Shown here: piece by piece, positions 23,644 through 33,417 of the stretch
Layout of the letters: every line of letters begins with the position of its first letter
How positions within the stretch are numbered: the first letter of the stretch is position 1
Origin: Anaerobacillus alkaliphilus
Lineage (GTDB): Bacteria > Bacillota > Bacilli > Bacillales > Anaerobacillaceae
Length of the DNA stretch: 64,000 nucleotides
Assembly (NCBI RefSeq): GCF_004116265.1
Contig: NZ_QOUX01000001.1
Coordinates: forward strand, 372,001 to 436,000
Reading direction: 5' to 3'
Notes under the pieces: model-generated
What the model saw: only the letters and a program-made list of their open reading frames with translations
Told to the model about the DNA's origin: nothing
Databases searched by the model: none
Made by a program: the position numbers and the translations under genes

Positions 23644-23820
23644 GTTGAACGAAAAACAACAGATCCATTTACTACACAGTACAACGATACTATTCAAGAA
23701 AATGATCTTCCGTAATTGGAAAGATTGTTGATGATCATTATTCATCGTTAATGAAATGGAAATCTGAATTAAATAACTCATAGAAAAGGGGAAACTAATT
23801 TTGCTAATTAGTTTCCCTTT
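23644..23820 (+). pseudogene. Possible gene remnant with its own terminator
   Basis: Between the VOC terminator and gdhA the plus strand reads QYNDTIQENDLP, hits a stop, and continues one frame over as GKIVDDHYSSLMKWKSELNN before TAG at 23781. A 15-bp terminator hairpin (aaggggaaactaatt / aattagtttcccttt, 23785-23818) follows at once, as expected for the end of a real gene. The remnant therefore looks like the 3' end of a decayed small gene; the family is not recognised. Confidence 0.35.
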
Positions 23821-23886
23821 TATGGTTAATTGTACAGTAGATGCTTGTATAGTTATCTATTTTTACTCACTGTTCATGTGTTGTAA

Positions 23887-25272
<1,386 letters not shown>

Positions 25273-25311
25273 TTAACTCCCCTTTTTATTAACCAAATTT
25301 GGTATGATAGA

Positions 25312-25339
25312 TTTATAAAAAAATTCCGATAATTAACAA
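25312..25339 (-). promoter_or_regulatory. Candidate gdhA promoter
   Basis: Minus strand TTGTTA, 16-bp spacer, TATAAA, about 45 bp before the gdhA start. A short GATA-gat-TATC dyad at 25347-25357 just upstream is a possible regulator contact. Confidence 0.4.
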
Positions 25340-25465
25340 GGTCATTGATAGATTATCTGACATTCCGTTATGTATAATCATACATGGATAAAATAATCTA
25401 AACCAATACGTAAATTAGATATAATTAATGCCGGAATGAGATTGGATGTAGGGGGATTAACAATA

Positions 25466-26371
25466 ATGGAATTAAGACAGATACAATATTTTATTGAAGT
25501 TGCCAAAAGAGAGCATGTGACAGATGCTGCGAATAACATGCATATCGCTCAATCTGCAGTAAGTCGGCAAATATATAATTTAGAACAAGAGTTGGGAGTG
25601 GAACTATTTATCCGTGAAGGACGAAATGTAAAGTTAACTCCAATAGGAAGAGTTTTCTTAGAACATATGAAGGAAGCAATGCAAGTGATTGAAAATGCCA
25701 AACGGGAGGTAGAGGAATTCTTAGATCCAAAATGTGGGACAATTAGAATTGGTTTTCCTAGCAGTCTAGCGAATTATACGTTACCAACAGTTATTTCGGC
25801 TTTTCGTGAAGAGTTCCCATTGGTGAAATTCAAACTAATCCAGGGCACATATCATTATTTAACAGATGCAGTAATCAATGGGGAAATTGATATAGCGGTA
25901 CTTGGACCAGTTCCAAAGGAATCGAAAAAGCTGAAGAGTGAGGTCTTGTTTCAAGAAAAGCTTGTAGCGTTACTGCCTTCGAATCACCCACTAGCAGAAA
26001 ATCGGTCGATTTCACTTAGCGATCTTAGAGAAGATCAGTTTGTCCTTTTTCCAACTGGATTTATTTTACGTGAAATTGTTATCAGTGCTTGTAAACAAAA
26101 TGGGTTTCAGCCAACCATATCTTTTGAAGGGCATGATATTGATGCAATAAAGGGCTTAGTATCAGCAGGATTGGGAGTAACATTAGTACCTGAAATTACC
26201 CTTATTGATAACCACCCACGTTCAACAGTCAAGGTACGGGTGACCGAACCTGAGGTGACTAGATCTGTAGGAGTCATTATTCCTAAAGAACGAGAGCTAT
26301 TACCAACAGAAAAGCTATTTTATAACTTTCTAAGAAACTTTTTTGCAATGCTTGGTGGTTTTAATAAATAA
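25466..26371 (+). CDS. gltC: GltC-type LysR-family transcriptional regulator
   Basis: 301 aa from ATG 25466 (AGGGGGATT upstream; a start 30 nt earlier lacks a site). N-terminal winged HTH MELRQIQYFIEVAKREHVTD ... AQSAVSRQIYNLEQELGVEL, then a periplasmic-binding-like effector domain with RIGFPSSLANYTLPTVISAF and DIDAIKGLVSAGLGVTL. Resemblance to Bacillus GltC is high along the whole length. GltC activates gltAB in Bacillus subtilis in response to 2-oxoglutarate/glutamate; here it is divergent from gdhA, so gdhA is its likely target. Symbol assigned by similarity; the regulon is inferred. Confidence 0.85.
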   Translation: MELRQIQYFIEVAKREHVTDAANNMHIAQSAVSRQIYNLEQELGVELFIREGRNVKLTPIGRVFLEHMKEAMQVIENAKREVEEFLDPKCGTIRIGFPSSLANYTLPTVISAFREEFPLVKFKLIQGTYHYLTDAVINGEIDIAVLGPVPKESKKLKSEVLFQEKLVALLPSNHPLAENRSISLSDLREDQFVLFPTGFILREIVISACKQNGFQPTISFEGHDIDAIKGLVSAGLGVTLVPEITLIDNHPRSTVKVRVTEPEVTRSVGVIIPKERELLPTEKLFYNFLRNFFAMLGGFNK

Positions 26372-26589
26372 AGGCTCTTTTCGTAAACCTTGCTCCTGCG
26401 GTTACTCGTCGCACAAAAAAACTGTGGCTTTTTTACCCTAAAATAATCGCCTAGATGAAGATATCAGCCAACAAATTATGTAAGAAAAGAGCAATACTAA
26501 CTAACTTAGTTGTGAATTCTTAGTATTTTGTGTAAAAATCCGGCTTTTGGGATTTTTCCGAAAGCAACAAACTATGCGAAAATAGCCTA
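26372..26589. repeat. MITE-like 218-bp element with imperfect terminal inverted repeats
   Basis: Begins on the base after the gltC stop. The left end AGGCTCTTTTCGTAAACC and the reverse complement of the right end, AGGCTATTTTCGCATAGT, agree in 13 of 18 positions. No ORF inside. An internal word (ctgcggttactcgtcgca) recurs as ctgcgattactcgtcgca at 41593-41610, showing that pieces of this repeat family are dispersed. No transposase in the window. Confidence 0.5.
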
Positions 26590-26590
26590 A

Positions 26591-26622
26591 GTAAAAGAGC
26601 ATAGGGTCTTTACCCCATGCTC
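26591..26622 (-). terminator. Terminator of the carD-like gene
   Basis: Minus-strand stem gagcatggggt / accctatgctc (26612-26622 and 26597-26607) followed by TTTTAC, 20 nt after the stop codon. Confidence 0.8.
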
Positions 26623-26641
26623 GAATTTGTTGTATAGGCAG

Positions 26642-27124
26642 TTATTGATTAATGACGGTATTTATATAATCAGTTGCTTGGTTTTCTTCCATGTTCTGAA
26701 CGAGAACAAGTTCACTGATAAGGATATTTCTAGCGTTGTTTAACATCATTTTATCGCTTGTTCCAAGTGGTTTCTTTTTGCTACTACGACTTAGGTCGCG
26801 AATAACTTGTGCACCTTCATAAATATCTCCAGTTTTCATTTTATCCATATTATGGCGATACCTCTGGTTAGGATGAACTGGTTGATTAGAATCGACATCA
26901 CTTGAAAGAAGATGAAATACTTTTTCTAAGACACTTGAGTTAACAACTTCTCTAATTCCTAGTTTAGATGTTTTTTCAGTAGGTATCATTACCTGCATTT
27001 TTCCAACAGATAAACTCATAATATAGTAAAGCCGTTTTTCTCCTAAGACTTCCTTTTCCTCTATGGCTTCAATGATACCAGCGCCATGCATTGGGTAGAA
27101 AATCTTGTCACCTATTGAAAACAT
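26642..27124 (-). CDS. CarD/CdnL-family RNA polymerase-binding regulator
   Basis: 160 aa. N-terminal Tudor-like RNA polymerase interaction domain (MFSIGDKIFYPMHGAGIIEA ... VMIPTEKTSKLGIREV, 1-60) and an all-helical C-terminal part (SRSSKKKPLGTSDKMMLNNA...). Such proteins bind the polymerase beta subunit and stabilise open promoter complexes. RBS AGGAGGTGACC is strong. Bacillus species carry a comparable YdeB. Single gene with its own terminator. Confidence 0.92.
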   Translation of the reverse strand: MFSIGDKIFYPMHGAGIIEAIEEKEVLGEKRLYYIMSLSVGKMQVMIPTEKTSKLGIREVVNSSVLEKVFHLLSSDVDSNQPVHPNQRYRHNMDKMKTGDIYEGAQVIRDLSRSSKKKPLGTSDKMMLNNARNILISELVLVQNMEENQATDYINTVINQ

Positions 27125-27324
27125 AAGGTCACCTCCTGAACATTATCATTTAATTATAACATATGTTGTTGTAATTGTAAAATTATTTATAATAACATAA
27201 AGTTAATTGCTATGTCAACAACCATATATAGGGTCCTAATAAATTTTTCTTACCCAATTATTTTTCTGTCTTGGCCACCATACATATAATCTGTGGCTTA
27301 GAAAATAATTGGGCGGTGTGTTTG

Positions 27325-28932
27325 TTGAAAAGATATATAAAATATGGGGTATGTTTGACGTTACTTATCCAAGGGTGTTCATCCGTAACCATCTATAACC
27401 CTACTGATGTAGCAACAATTGCGAGGGAACAACAGCTTATTCATAAAAGTAAAATGTTTGGCGATAATCGTTCTATCATCGAAGTAGTAAAGGGTGATCT
27501 CTCTATCATCGATTTTGAATTAGAAGTCGTTGGAGAACGGGATCTTGAGTATACAGACGAAGAAGCTCAATCTTTTCCAGAGATATATACAGAAATTGAG
27601 GGAGTTTTAACTTTTCGCGGAAACCATTACCGAACGTCGCCTTCCTATGGAACGATTGGGTCTGGTGTCTCATATGAATTAGAGTCAGTCTGGAATTTTC
27701 AAACTCAAACAAGTCCAAGGTGGGGCGGAGGGTCGGGATGGACAGGGCAACCAAGTATTGTGAAGTGGGAACCAGAAGTGAAAAAGATCATGAATGTTTT
27801 TGAGAAGTTTAAGGAAAAAGAAGAGTTTGTGGAGGTTATATATGGATCATTAGATGGGAGCGTGTATTTTTTTGAACTAGAAACAGGGGAAAAAACAAGA
27901 GACCCTATCCGCATTGGAAATCCAATAAAGGGAAGTGTTGCAATTGATCCTAGGGGCTACCCACTTCTTTATGTTGGCGATGGGATTCCGCAAAAATCTC
28001 CATTTGGCCAAAGAATATTTAGTTTAATTGATAGTACGGAGCTGTATTTTCAAAAAGGAGAAGACCCCTTTGCCTACCGTGATTGGGGTGCTTTTGATGG
28101 TTCGCCTTTAATTAATCGGTTAACAGATACATTAGTTAGTGGTGGAGAAAACGGAATTTTTTATAAGACAAAATTACATACAAAATTTGATATAGATAAA
28201 CGTACAATATCTGTAGACCCTCGTCCAATGAAATATCGGTACAAAATTCAAGAAAACTATTATCAAGGGATTGAAAACTCAGTAGCAGTGTATCGTAACC
28301 TAGCTTTTTTTTCGGATAATGGTGGTAGCGTTCAGGCATTAGACCTAATGACAATGGAGCCCTATTTTGCTTTAGCCCCAATAGATGATACAGACTCGAC
28401 GATAGTAATAGATCTGGAAGGTAAACAGCCATTTATTTATACTTCGACGGAAGTAGATATTGTTGGAAAAGATGGCAATGCTCATATTCGCAAAATTAAT
28501 GGTTTAACTGGTGATGTAGTTTGGGATGTAGAGTATCCTGCATTTTTCTATGATGGTGTGAATGGTGGTGTATTGGCAACACCGGTCATTATTGATCAAT
28601 TGGTGATCTATGCAGTTGCTAGATATAAACAAAGGTACTCAGGATTAATGGTAGCACTAAATAAGGATACGGGTGAAGAGGTTTGGCGTTGGGAAATGCC
28701 TCATTACGCTTGGTCTTCTCCCGTGAATGTAAAGACTGAAGAAGGGTATACTTATATTATCCAAGCTGACTCGGTCGGGAATTTACACTTTATTGACGCT
28801 ATCTCAGGAGCAATCATCCATCAGATAAATCTTGGTTCAAATATTGAATCTTCTCCTGCTGTTTTTAACGACATGCTCGTCGTCGGAACAAGAGGTGGGA
28901 AGTTCCATGGAGTGAAAATTCATCCAAAATAA
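27325..28932 (+). CDS. PQQ-repeat beta-propeller lipoprotein
   Basis: About 535 aa. Start placed at TTG 27325 (or 27322) after GGCGGTG; the frame runs on upstream to 27271 but that part does not look like protein. A lipoprotein signal follows: basic KRYIKYG, hydrophobic core, lipobox LIQGC. The mature protein carries several WD40-like/PQQ blades, e.g. VYFFELETGEKTRDP, RKINGLTGDVVWDVEYP, VALNKDTGEEVWRWEMP and HFIDAISGAIIHQINLG, each with the Asp-x-x-Thr-Gly-x-x-x-Trp-like turn. Likely an outer-face scaffold or binding protein; no catalytic residues of quinoprotein dehydrogenases recognised. Confidence 0.85.
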   Translation: MKRYIKYGVCLTLLIQGCSSVTIYNPTDVATIAREQQLIHKSKMFGDNRSIIEVVKGDLSIIDFELEVVGERDLEYTDEEAQSFPEIYTEIEGVLTFRGNHYRTSPSYGTIGSGVSYELESVWNFQTQTSPRWGGGSGWTGQPSIVKWEPEVKKIMNVFEKFKEKEEFVEVIYGSLDGSVYFFELETGEKTRDPIRIGNPIKGSVAIDPRGYPLLYVGDGIPQKSPFGQRIFSLIDSTELYFQKGEDPFAYRDWGAFDGSPLINRLTDTLVSGGENGIFYKTKLHTKFDIDKRTISVDPRPMKYRYKIQENYYQGIENSVAVYRNLAFFSDNGGSVQALDLMTMEPYFALAPIDDTDSTIVIDLEGKQPFIYTSTEVDIVGKDGNAHIRKINGLTGDVVWDVEYPAFFYDGVNGGVLATPVIIDQLVIYAVARYKQRYSGLMVALNKDTGEEVWRWEMPHYAWSSPVNVKTEEGYTYIIQADSVGNLHFIDAISGAIIHQINLGSNIESSPAVFNDMLVVGTRGGKFHGVKIHPK

Positions 28933-28933
28933 A

Positions 28934-28971
28934 AAGGCTGGAGTAGCGTCATTGCTACCCAGCCTTAATTT
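28934..28971. terminator. Bidirectional terminator between PQQ lipoprotein and cell-wall hydrolase
   Basis: Stem aaggctgg(a)gtagc / gctac(c)cagcctt (28934-28966) flanked by A-run and T-run, serving both convergent genes. Confidence 0.85.
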
Positions 28972-28972
28972 G

Positions 28973-29545
28973 TTATTTAGCAAATACATGATTCCCAATT
29001 GTTACAGTGTGTTGTCTTGTTGCATTCCAATGGTTAGTAGCAATGGCTGGGTTATAGAAGAATAGTGAACCTCTACCTTGCCCACGGAAAGCAATCGCTT
29101 CGTCTACAGCACGGATCGCTGAAGCTGTAGGAGTTTGGTTTATCGTGCCTGTACGAACAGGAGTGAATTGACCAGTTTGATAGATAACACTCGAGATCGT
29201 GTTTGGAAACAGCGAGCTATCTACGCGGTTTAAGATTACTGTTGCAACGGCTACTTGGCCTGCATATGGTTCACCTTTTGCTTCTGCTGTCACTAATTGA
29301 GCCATTAGTCGCTTTTCTGCAGCTGTAACAGAAGAAGGAATAGTTAAACGTTCACCGACGAAGATCATATCTCCCGCTTTGTTGTTTGCTGTTTTAATAG
29401 AGTTAACAGGAACTCCATAATGATTAGCAATTAACCATAAAGTGTCTCCACTTTTAACTGAGTGGACGGTTGAAGCCTCAGTTTGGGTGTTACCGACAAA
29501 AAATAAAGTTGTCGCTAGTGTCAAAGTCATAATTAGTTTACGCAT
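28973..29545 (-). CDS. Secreted LysM + SleB/CwlJ-type cell-wall hydrolase
   Basis: 190 aa. Signal peptide (1-24, ...NTQTEAS), one LysM domain (HSVKSGDTLWLIANHYG ... VGERLTIP, about 28-70), then the Hydrolase_2 domain of spore-cortex lytic enzymes with the likely catalytic Glu in TAEAKGEPYAGQVAVA and the FYNPAIATNHWN segment. It cleaves peptidoglycan, perhaps spore cortex during germination or vegetative wall; which is not visible. Monocistronic. Confidence 0.92.
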   Translation of the reverse strand: MRKLIMTLTLATTLFFVGNTQTEASTVHSVKSGDTLWLIANHYGVPVNSIKTANNKAGDMIFVGERLTIPSSVTAAEKRLMAQLVTAEAKGEPYAGQVAVATVILNRVDSSLFPNTISSVIYQTGQFTPVRTGTINQTPTASAIRAVDEAIAFRGQGRGSLFFYNPAIATNHWNATRQHTVTIGNHVFAK

Positions 29546-29739
29546 TGTATACCTCCGCTTAAAATCTATTATTTTTTTTGCTAGCTCGTATACTAGACTA
29601 ACAGATTAGTAGAGGACAATCATTAGGTAAACGATGGTACTATTTCCAACACTCCAATAAGGGAAGAATATTTGATTTTTTCAAAACATTGACAACACAA
29701 CAGCTAAAACGCTTACAAAATTATATTAAAAAAGTACTA

Positions 29740-29756
29740 TGTTAGATAAGTTCCCA
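29740..29756. promoter_or_regulatory. Candidate GlnR/TnrA box upstream of amtB
   Basis: TGTTA-N7-TCCCA matches the TGTNA-N7-TNACA consensus in all but one fixed position. Its centre lies about 49 bp before the predicted transcription start, the position from which TnrA activates nrgAB in Bacillus subtilis. A GlnR-like gene is encoded downstream at 32868. Confidence 0.45.
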
Positions 29757-29762
29757 AATATG

Positions 29763-29790
29763 TTGTTGTGAAAATTCAGAAAAGTATAAT
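29763..29790 (+). promoter_or_regulatory. Candidate amtB promoter
   Basis: TTGTTG, 16-bp spacer, perfect TATAAT (29785-29790), 60 bp before the amtB start. The weak -35 suits an activator-dependent promoter. Confidence 0.55.
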
Positions 29791-29850
29791 CATACTTAAC
29801 AACCGATGTTAGCCAAAAGTTAACTCGAAAAAACAAAAGGAGTGTTGGGA

Positions 29851-31113
29851 ATGGATCCGATTTATTTAATGAATAACGTGTGGATTATTATTTGTTTTAC
29901 GTTGGTTTTACTAATGCAAGGTGGATTTATCTTATTAGAAGCAGGGTCAACAAGAATGAAAAATGCGGGTCACATTGCCGGCAAAACAATTTTTACAGTT
30001 GGTGTTGCTTCTCTTGTTTTCTGGGCAGTAGGGTATGGTTTTATTTACGGTGAAGGAAACGCATTTATCGGTTTGTCGGACTTTTTCTATGGAGACTTTA
30101 CAAGTGTTGTAGATGGCTTAGCCGGTTCAGTTGACTTCATGTTCCAATTAGCGTTTGCTGCGATTGCTTTAACAATAGCGTTTGGTGGATTTGCAGAACG
30201 CGGAAAGTTATCTGCTTACGTAGTGTTTGCAGTACTTTTTTCCGCAATTGTTTATCCAGTTGTAGCTCATTGGATTTGGGGCGGTGGTTGGTTAGCTGAT
30301 CACGGCAAACAAGATTTTGCAGGTTCAACAGTCGTTCATTTAACTGGTGCGATGGCAGCATTGGCTGCAACGATCATCTTAAAGCCTCGTATTGGGAAAT
30401 TCAATAAAGATGGTTCAGCAAATGATTTAGCAGGTCATAACCAAGTTTATACAGCATTAGGTGTCTTAGTTCTTTGGGTAGGTTGGTTTGGATTTAACGC
30501 TGGTAGTACATTAGGCGTCGATGATGCATTCTTCGGTTACGTTGCTTTAAATACACAGCTTGCAGCTGCGGCTGGTGCGATTGCTGCGATGTTCATTGTT
30601 TGGGCTGTTTCTGGTAAAGCAGATATTCCTACAACTTTAAATGGTGCTTTAGCAGGGCTAGTAGCAATTACGGCATCATGTGCGTTTGTTGCTCCGTGGG
30701 CAGCCGTACTAATTGGTATTATTGGTGGTCTAATCGTTTACTTTAGCATGAAGTTATTTGATAAAGCTCGTATTGATGATCCAATCTTTGCTCTTTCTGT
30801 TCACGGTGTTGCAGGGGTATGGGGAACACTTTCAACTGGTTTTTTCGCAACACCTGAATTAGCAGAATTAAACGGTGGGGCAGCTGGATTGTTCTACGGT
30901 GGTGGACTTGGTCAATTAGGGGTTCAAACGATGGGTGTAGTTGCTTGTGGATTATTCGCTTTCGTTGTTTCCTTTATTATCTTAAAAGTAATGGATAAAA
31001 CAATGGGTGGTATCCGTGTTACTGAGGAAGAAGAGATCATTGGTCTTGACTTAAGTGAACATGGAAGCTACGGTTATCCTGAAAGCATGCCAGACAAAAA
31101 GCAAGGTGCTTAG
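29851..31113 (+). CDS. amtB: AmtB/NrgA ammonium channel
   Basis: About 420 aa from ATG 29851 (AAAGGAG at 29836-29842; the in-frame GTG at 29842 overlaps that site). Eleven hydrophobic segments; family motifs GGFILLEAGSTRMKNAGH, the twin pore histidines in VVHLTGAMAAL and SVHGVAGVWGTL, and FGFNAGSTLG. The C-terminal cytosolic tail (EEEEIIGLDLSEHGSYGYPE), where PII proteins dock, is present, but no glnK lies next to it; a GlnD-like nucleotidyltransferase gene follows instead. Imports ammonium under nitrogen limitation. Confidence 0.96.
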   Translation: MDPIYLMNNVWIIICFTLVLLMQGGFILLEAGSTRMKNAGHIAGKTIFTVGVASLVFWAVGYGFIYGEGNAFIGLSDFFYGDFTSVVDGLAGSVDFMFQLAFAAIALTIAFGGFAERGKLSAYVVFAVLFSAIVYPVVAHWIWGGGWLADHGKQDFAGSTVVHLTGAMAALAATIILKPRIGKFNKDGSANDLAGHNQVYTALGVLVLWVGWFGFNAGSTLGVDDAFFGYVALNTQLAAAAGAIAAMFIVWAVSGKADIPTTLNGALAGLVAITASCAFVAPWAAVLIGIIGGLIVYFSMKLFDKARIDDPIFALSVHGVAGVWGTLSTGFFATPELAELNGGAAGLFYGGGLGQLGVQTMGVVACGLFAFVVSFIILKVMDKTMGGIRVTEEEEIIGLDLSEHGSYGYPESMPDKKQGA

Positions 31114-31144
31114 AAGCTAGCAACCTTTGAGGGGAATGATTTCC

Positions 31145-32110
31145 TTGAAAACTTATGAACAAGTGAAGGAATTTCTTGAGAAGAAGTTACCATCAGTATC
31201 ATGGGACCATCAAAAATTAAACGAATTCCACGAAATCATCATGAAAGAAATTATACAAATTGCTCTTACAAAAGTAGAAAGTGAGTTGGGGAAACCCCCT
31301 ACTCACTTTGCTTTCTTTGTCATGGGAAGTGCAGCTAGACATGAGCAATCAGTTTGGAGTGATCAGGATCATGGAATTATCTATGATGGCCCTGATCACT
31401 TCCACTCTTACTTCATAAGAATGGGTAAAGAAATTACAAGAGGTTTTGCCTTAGCTGGGTACGAACCTTGTGATGGGAATGTCATGGCCTCGAATCCTTA
31501 TTGGTGTAAGTCAAGTGCAGACTGGACAACACAAATCGCGCAATGGTTTGATGAAGCAGATTGGGAGTCTTTAAGGTACTTTTCTACATTTTTTGATTCG
31601 CGCGTGTTAGCGGGTGAGGATAAGCTATTATTAGCTTTAAAAACATTTGCTTTCTCTAAACTAGATGAAAACCCTGTTCTTTACAAACGCTTGTATGAAA
31701 ATGTAGGTTTTGTAAAGAAAGGGATAGGGATATTCGGACAAATCCTTAGTGAGGAGAAAGGAGAAGAGGCTGGAACAATTAATTTAAAACAGACAATCTT
31801 CTTTCCTTATGTAAATTCACTTCGCCTTTTAGCTTTAATTGAAAAAATTCCTGAGGCATCGACTCTCGAGCGGTTTCAAAAACTACCTGAGGGCTATGAA
31901 ACAATTAAAGTCTACCAGTCATATTTCTTAAAGTTGCTTAATTATCGTTTGTATTTTCAAAAAGATGCGGTTAGTTATAAAAAGGTTCATTTATTACCTG
32001 TCAACGCAATGTCAGCAAGAGAAAAAGATGGACTCAAAGAAATCATGAAAAAAGGACGTCAGTTATTTAAGGAAACGAAAGAAATCATTGACCGTAGGTG
32101 TTCACCGTGA
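31145..32110 (+). CDS. DUF294 / GlnD-like nucleotidyltransferase
   Basis: About 320 aa. Pol-beta-type nucleotidyltransferase signature GSAARHEQSVWSDQDHGIIY (G-S, then the metal-binding D-x-D), followed by a helical C-terminal part with KKGIGIFGQILSEEKGEEAG and a substrate-binding-like region. This is the DUF294 family, related to the PII uridylyltransferase GlnD. TTG 31145 is preferred because AGGGGA at 31129-31135 is then 9 nt away; ATG 31136 is too near. It lies 31 nt after amtB and overlaps the next gene by 4 nt, so it is in the ammonium operon and may modify a nitrogen-signalling partner; target unknown. Confidence 0.82.
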   Translation: MKTYEQVKEFLEKKLPSVSWDHQKLNEFHEIIMKEIIQIALTKVESELGKPPTHFAFFVMGSAARHEQSVWSDQDHGIIYDGPDHFHSYFIRMGKEITRGFALAGYEPCDGNVMASNPYWCKSSADWTTQIAQWFDEADWESLRYFSTFFDSRVLAGEDKLLLALKTFAFSKLDENPVLYKRLYENVGFVKKGIGIFGQILSEEKGEEAGTINLKQTIFFPYVNSLRLLALIEKIPEASTLERFQKLPEGYETIKVYQSYFLKLLNYRLYFQKDAVSYKKVHLLPVNAMSAREKDGLKEIMKKGRQLFKETKEIIDRRCSP

Positions 32111-32841
32111 ACATGAACCAAATGATGCAATTCTTAAGGCAAATACCAGGGAAATTAGGAGGAAACTCATATTCATCAATAGCAAATCAAAATGACCCAA
32201 GTAATGTAGCCTTCCTTAGACAGTTGCAACGGGAAATAAAAAAACAGGATGTCCTTGAGTTACCATTCGCAAAATTAAATTTAGTTGTTTTTGATATCGA
32301 AACAACGGGTTTCTACCCACATAAAGGTGACCAAATTCTTTCAATAGGTGCAGTGAAAATACGCGAAGGTCGGGTTATCGAGGAAGAGTTCTTTTATTCA
32401 TTGGTTTATAGTGAAATAGGACCATCAGAAGAAATCACAGCATTGACAGGTATTACAAAAAAAGATCTTGAACTGGCTCCAAGTATGTCTAAGGTTCTCA
32501 CTGATTTCTTTCAATATGTTAAAAGTGACCCACTGATAGCCCATCATGCCAATCATGAACGAAACTTTATGCAACACGTGACATGGTCTGTATTAAAGAC
32601 TCGCTTTGAGCATCGAGTCATTGATACATCGTTTTTAACGAAAATTGTTGAACCGATGACAAGTATGGTTACTTTAGATGAATGGTGCCATTACCTTGGA
32701 ATTACCATTGAACATAGGCATCATGCCTTACATGATGCCATTGCTACGGCAAAGCTTTGGGTTGAAAGTGCTCAACTTGTTCAAGAGAAGGGCTTTCATC
32801 ATCTAAGGGATGTTTACACGTATTTAGCCTCACAAAAATAA
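32107..32841 (+). CDS. DEDDh-family 3'-5' exonuclease (DnaQ/PolC-exo-like)
   Basis: 244 aa from GTG 32107, whose overlap with the previous TGA (GTGA) and AGGTG upstream support it. Catalytic motifs: ExoI VVFDIETTGFYPH (Asp, Glu), ExoII-like IAHHANHERNFM (His/Asn/Asp-type), ExoIII HHALHDAIATAKLW (His, Asp). An N-terminal ~55 residues precede the domain. It is a free-standing exonuclease, not polymerase-attached; pairing with DUF294 nucleotidyltransferases is seen in other bacteria, but its link to ammonium transport is unexplained. Confidence 0.88.
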   Translation: MNMNQMMQFLRQIPGKLGGNSYSSIANQNDPSNVAFLRQLQREIKKQDVLELPFAKLNLVVFDIETTGFYPHKGDQILSIGAVKIREGRVIEEEFFYSLVYSEIGPSEEITALTGITKKDLELAPSMSKVLTDFFQYVKSDPLIAHHANHERNFMQHVTWSVLKTRFEHRVIDTSFLTKIVEPMTSMVTLDEWCHYLGITIEHRHHALHDAIATAKLWVESAQLVQEKGFHHLRDVYTYLASQK

Positions 32842-32867
32842 TTTTCTAATTAAGGGGTGGAGGTGGC

Positions 32868-33224
32868 TTGGTAAATAAAATTCCTCAGCATTTAGCAATT
32901 TTCCCGATTAGTAATGTAGTGGAAATGACCAACTTATCGGCTCGACAAATCCGTTACTATGAGGACCAGGATTTAATTCAACCTCTAAGAAATAAAGGCA
33001 ATCAACGGATCTTTTCTCTCAATGATATTGAACGATTACTAGAAATAAAATCCTACATTGATCAAAAAATTAATATTGCAGGAATAAAAGCAATTTTTTC
33101 TTCCAAAGTTCAAGAGCAAAATGTCTACGCGCAACGTGATCACGCGTTTTCCGAAAGTGAATTAGAAGAAATCTTCACCTTCGTTCAAATAAGGATGGCA
33201 CTGAATAAAAAGAATACAGAATGA
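32868..33224 (+). CDS. GlnR/TnrA-like MerR-family regulator
   Basis: 118 aa. The N-terminal MerR winged helix reads FPISNVVEMTNLSARQIRYY and GNQRIFSLNDIERLLEIKSY, extremely close to the DNA-binding half of GlnR/TnrA. The C-terminal part is short (GIKAIFSSKVQEQN...FTFVQIRMALNKK) and lacks the usual GlnR tail that contacts feedback-inhibited glutamine synthetase, so signal sensing may differ. TTG start after GGAGGTGG. No glnA follows, hence it is probably a second paralogue that controls the local amtB operon. A terminator ends the operon. Confidence 0.88.
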   Translation: MVNKIPQHLAIFPISNVVEMTNLSARQIRYYEDQDLIQPLRNKGNQRIFSLNDIERLLEIKSYIDQKINIAGIKAIFSSKVQEQNVYAQRDHAFSESELEEIFTFVQIRMALNKKNTE

Positions 33225-33271
33225 TAAATTTATAAAAATGCAAAAATATATCGAATAAAATTTGCATCAGA

Positions 33272-33307
33272 AAAGCAGAGGTACTGATTACCCTTCTGCT
33301 TTTTTTA
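33272..33307 (+). terminator. Terminator of the amtB operon
   Basis: Stem aagcagaggta / tacccttctgctt with one bulge, followed by seven T. Confidence 0.82.
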
Positions 33308-33417
33308 TTTAATAAGTGGGAATATATGTTAAAATTAGAGTTGTATTATCATAGTGGAAAACTTGATGAAGGTTAATTTTGCAGAGTTAAATGACTTAAT
33401 AATGAAAGGGTGTTGAA

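Noticed and set aside
27271-27324. Longer N-terminus of the PQQ lipoprotein
   Set aside because: It would place a non-signal-like segment ahead of the lipoprotein signal peptide, and there is no RBS at 27271.
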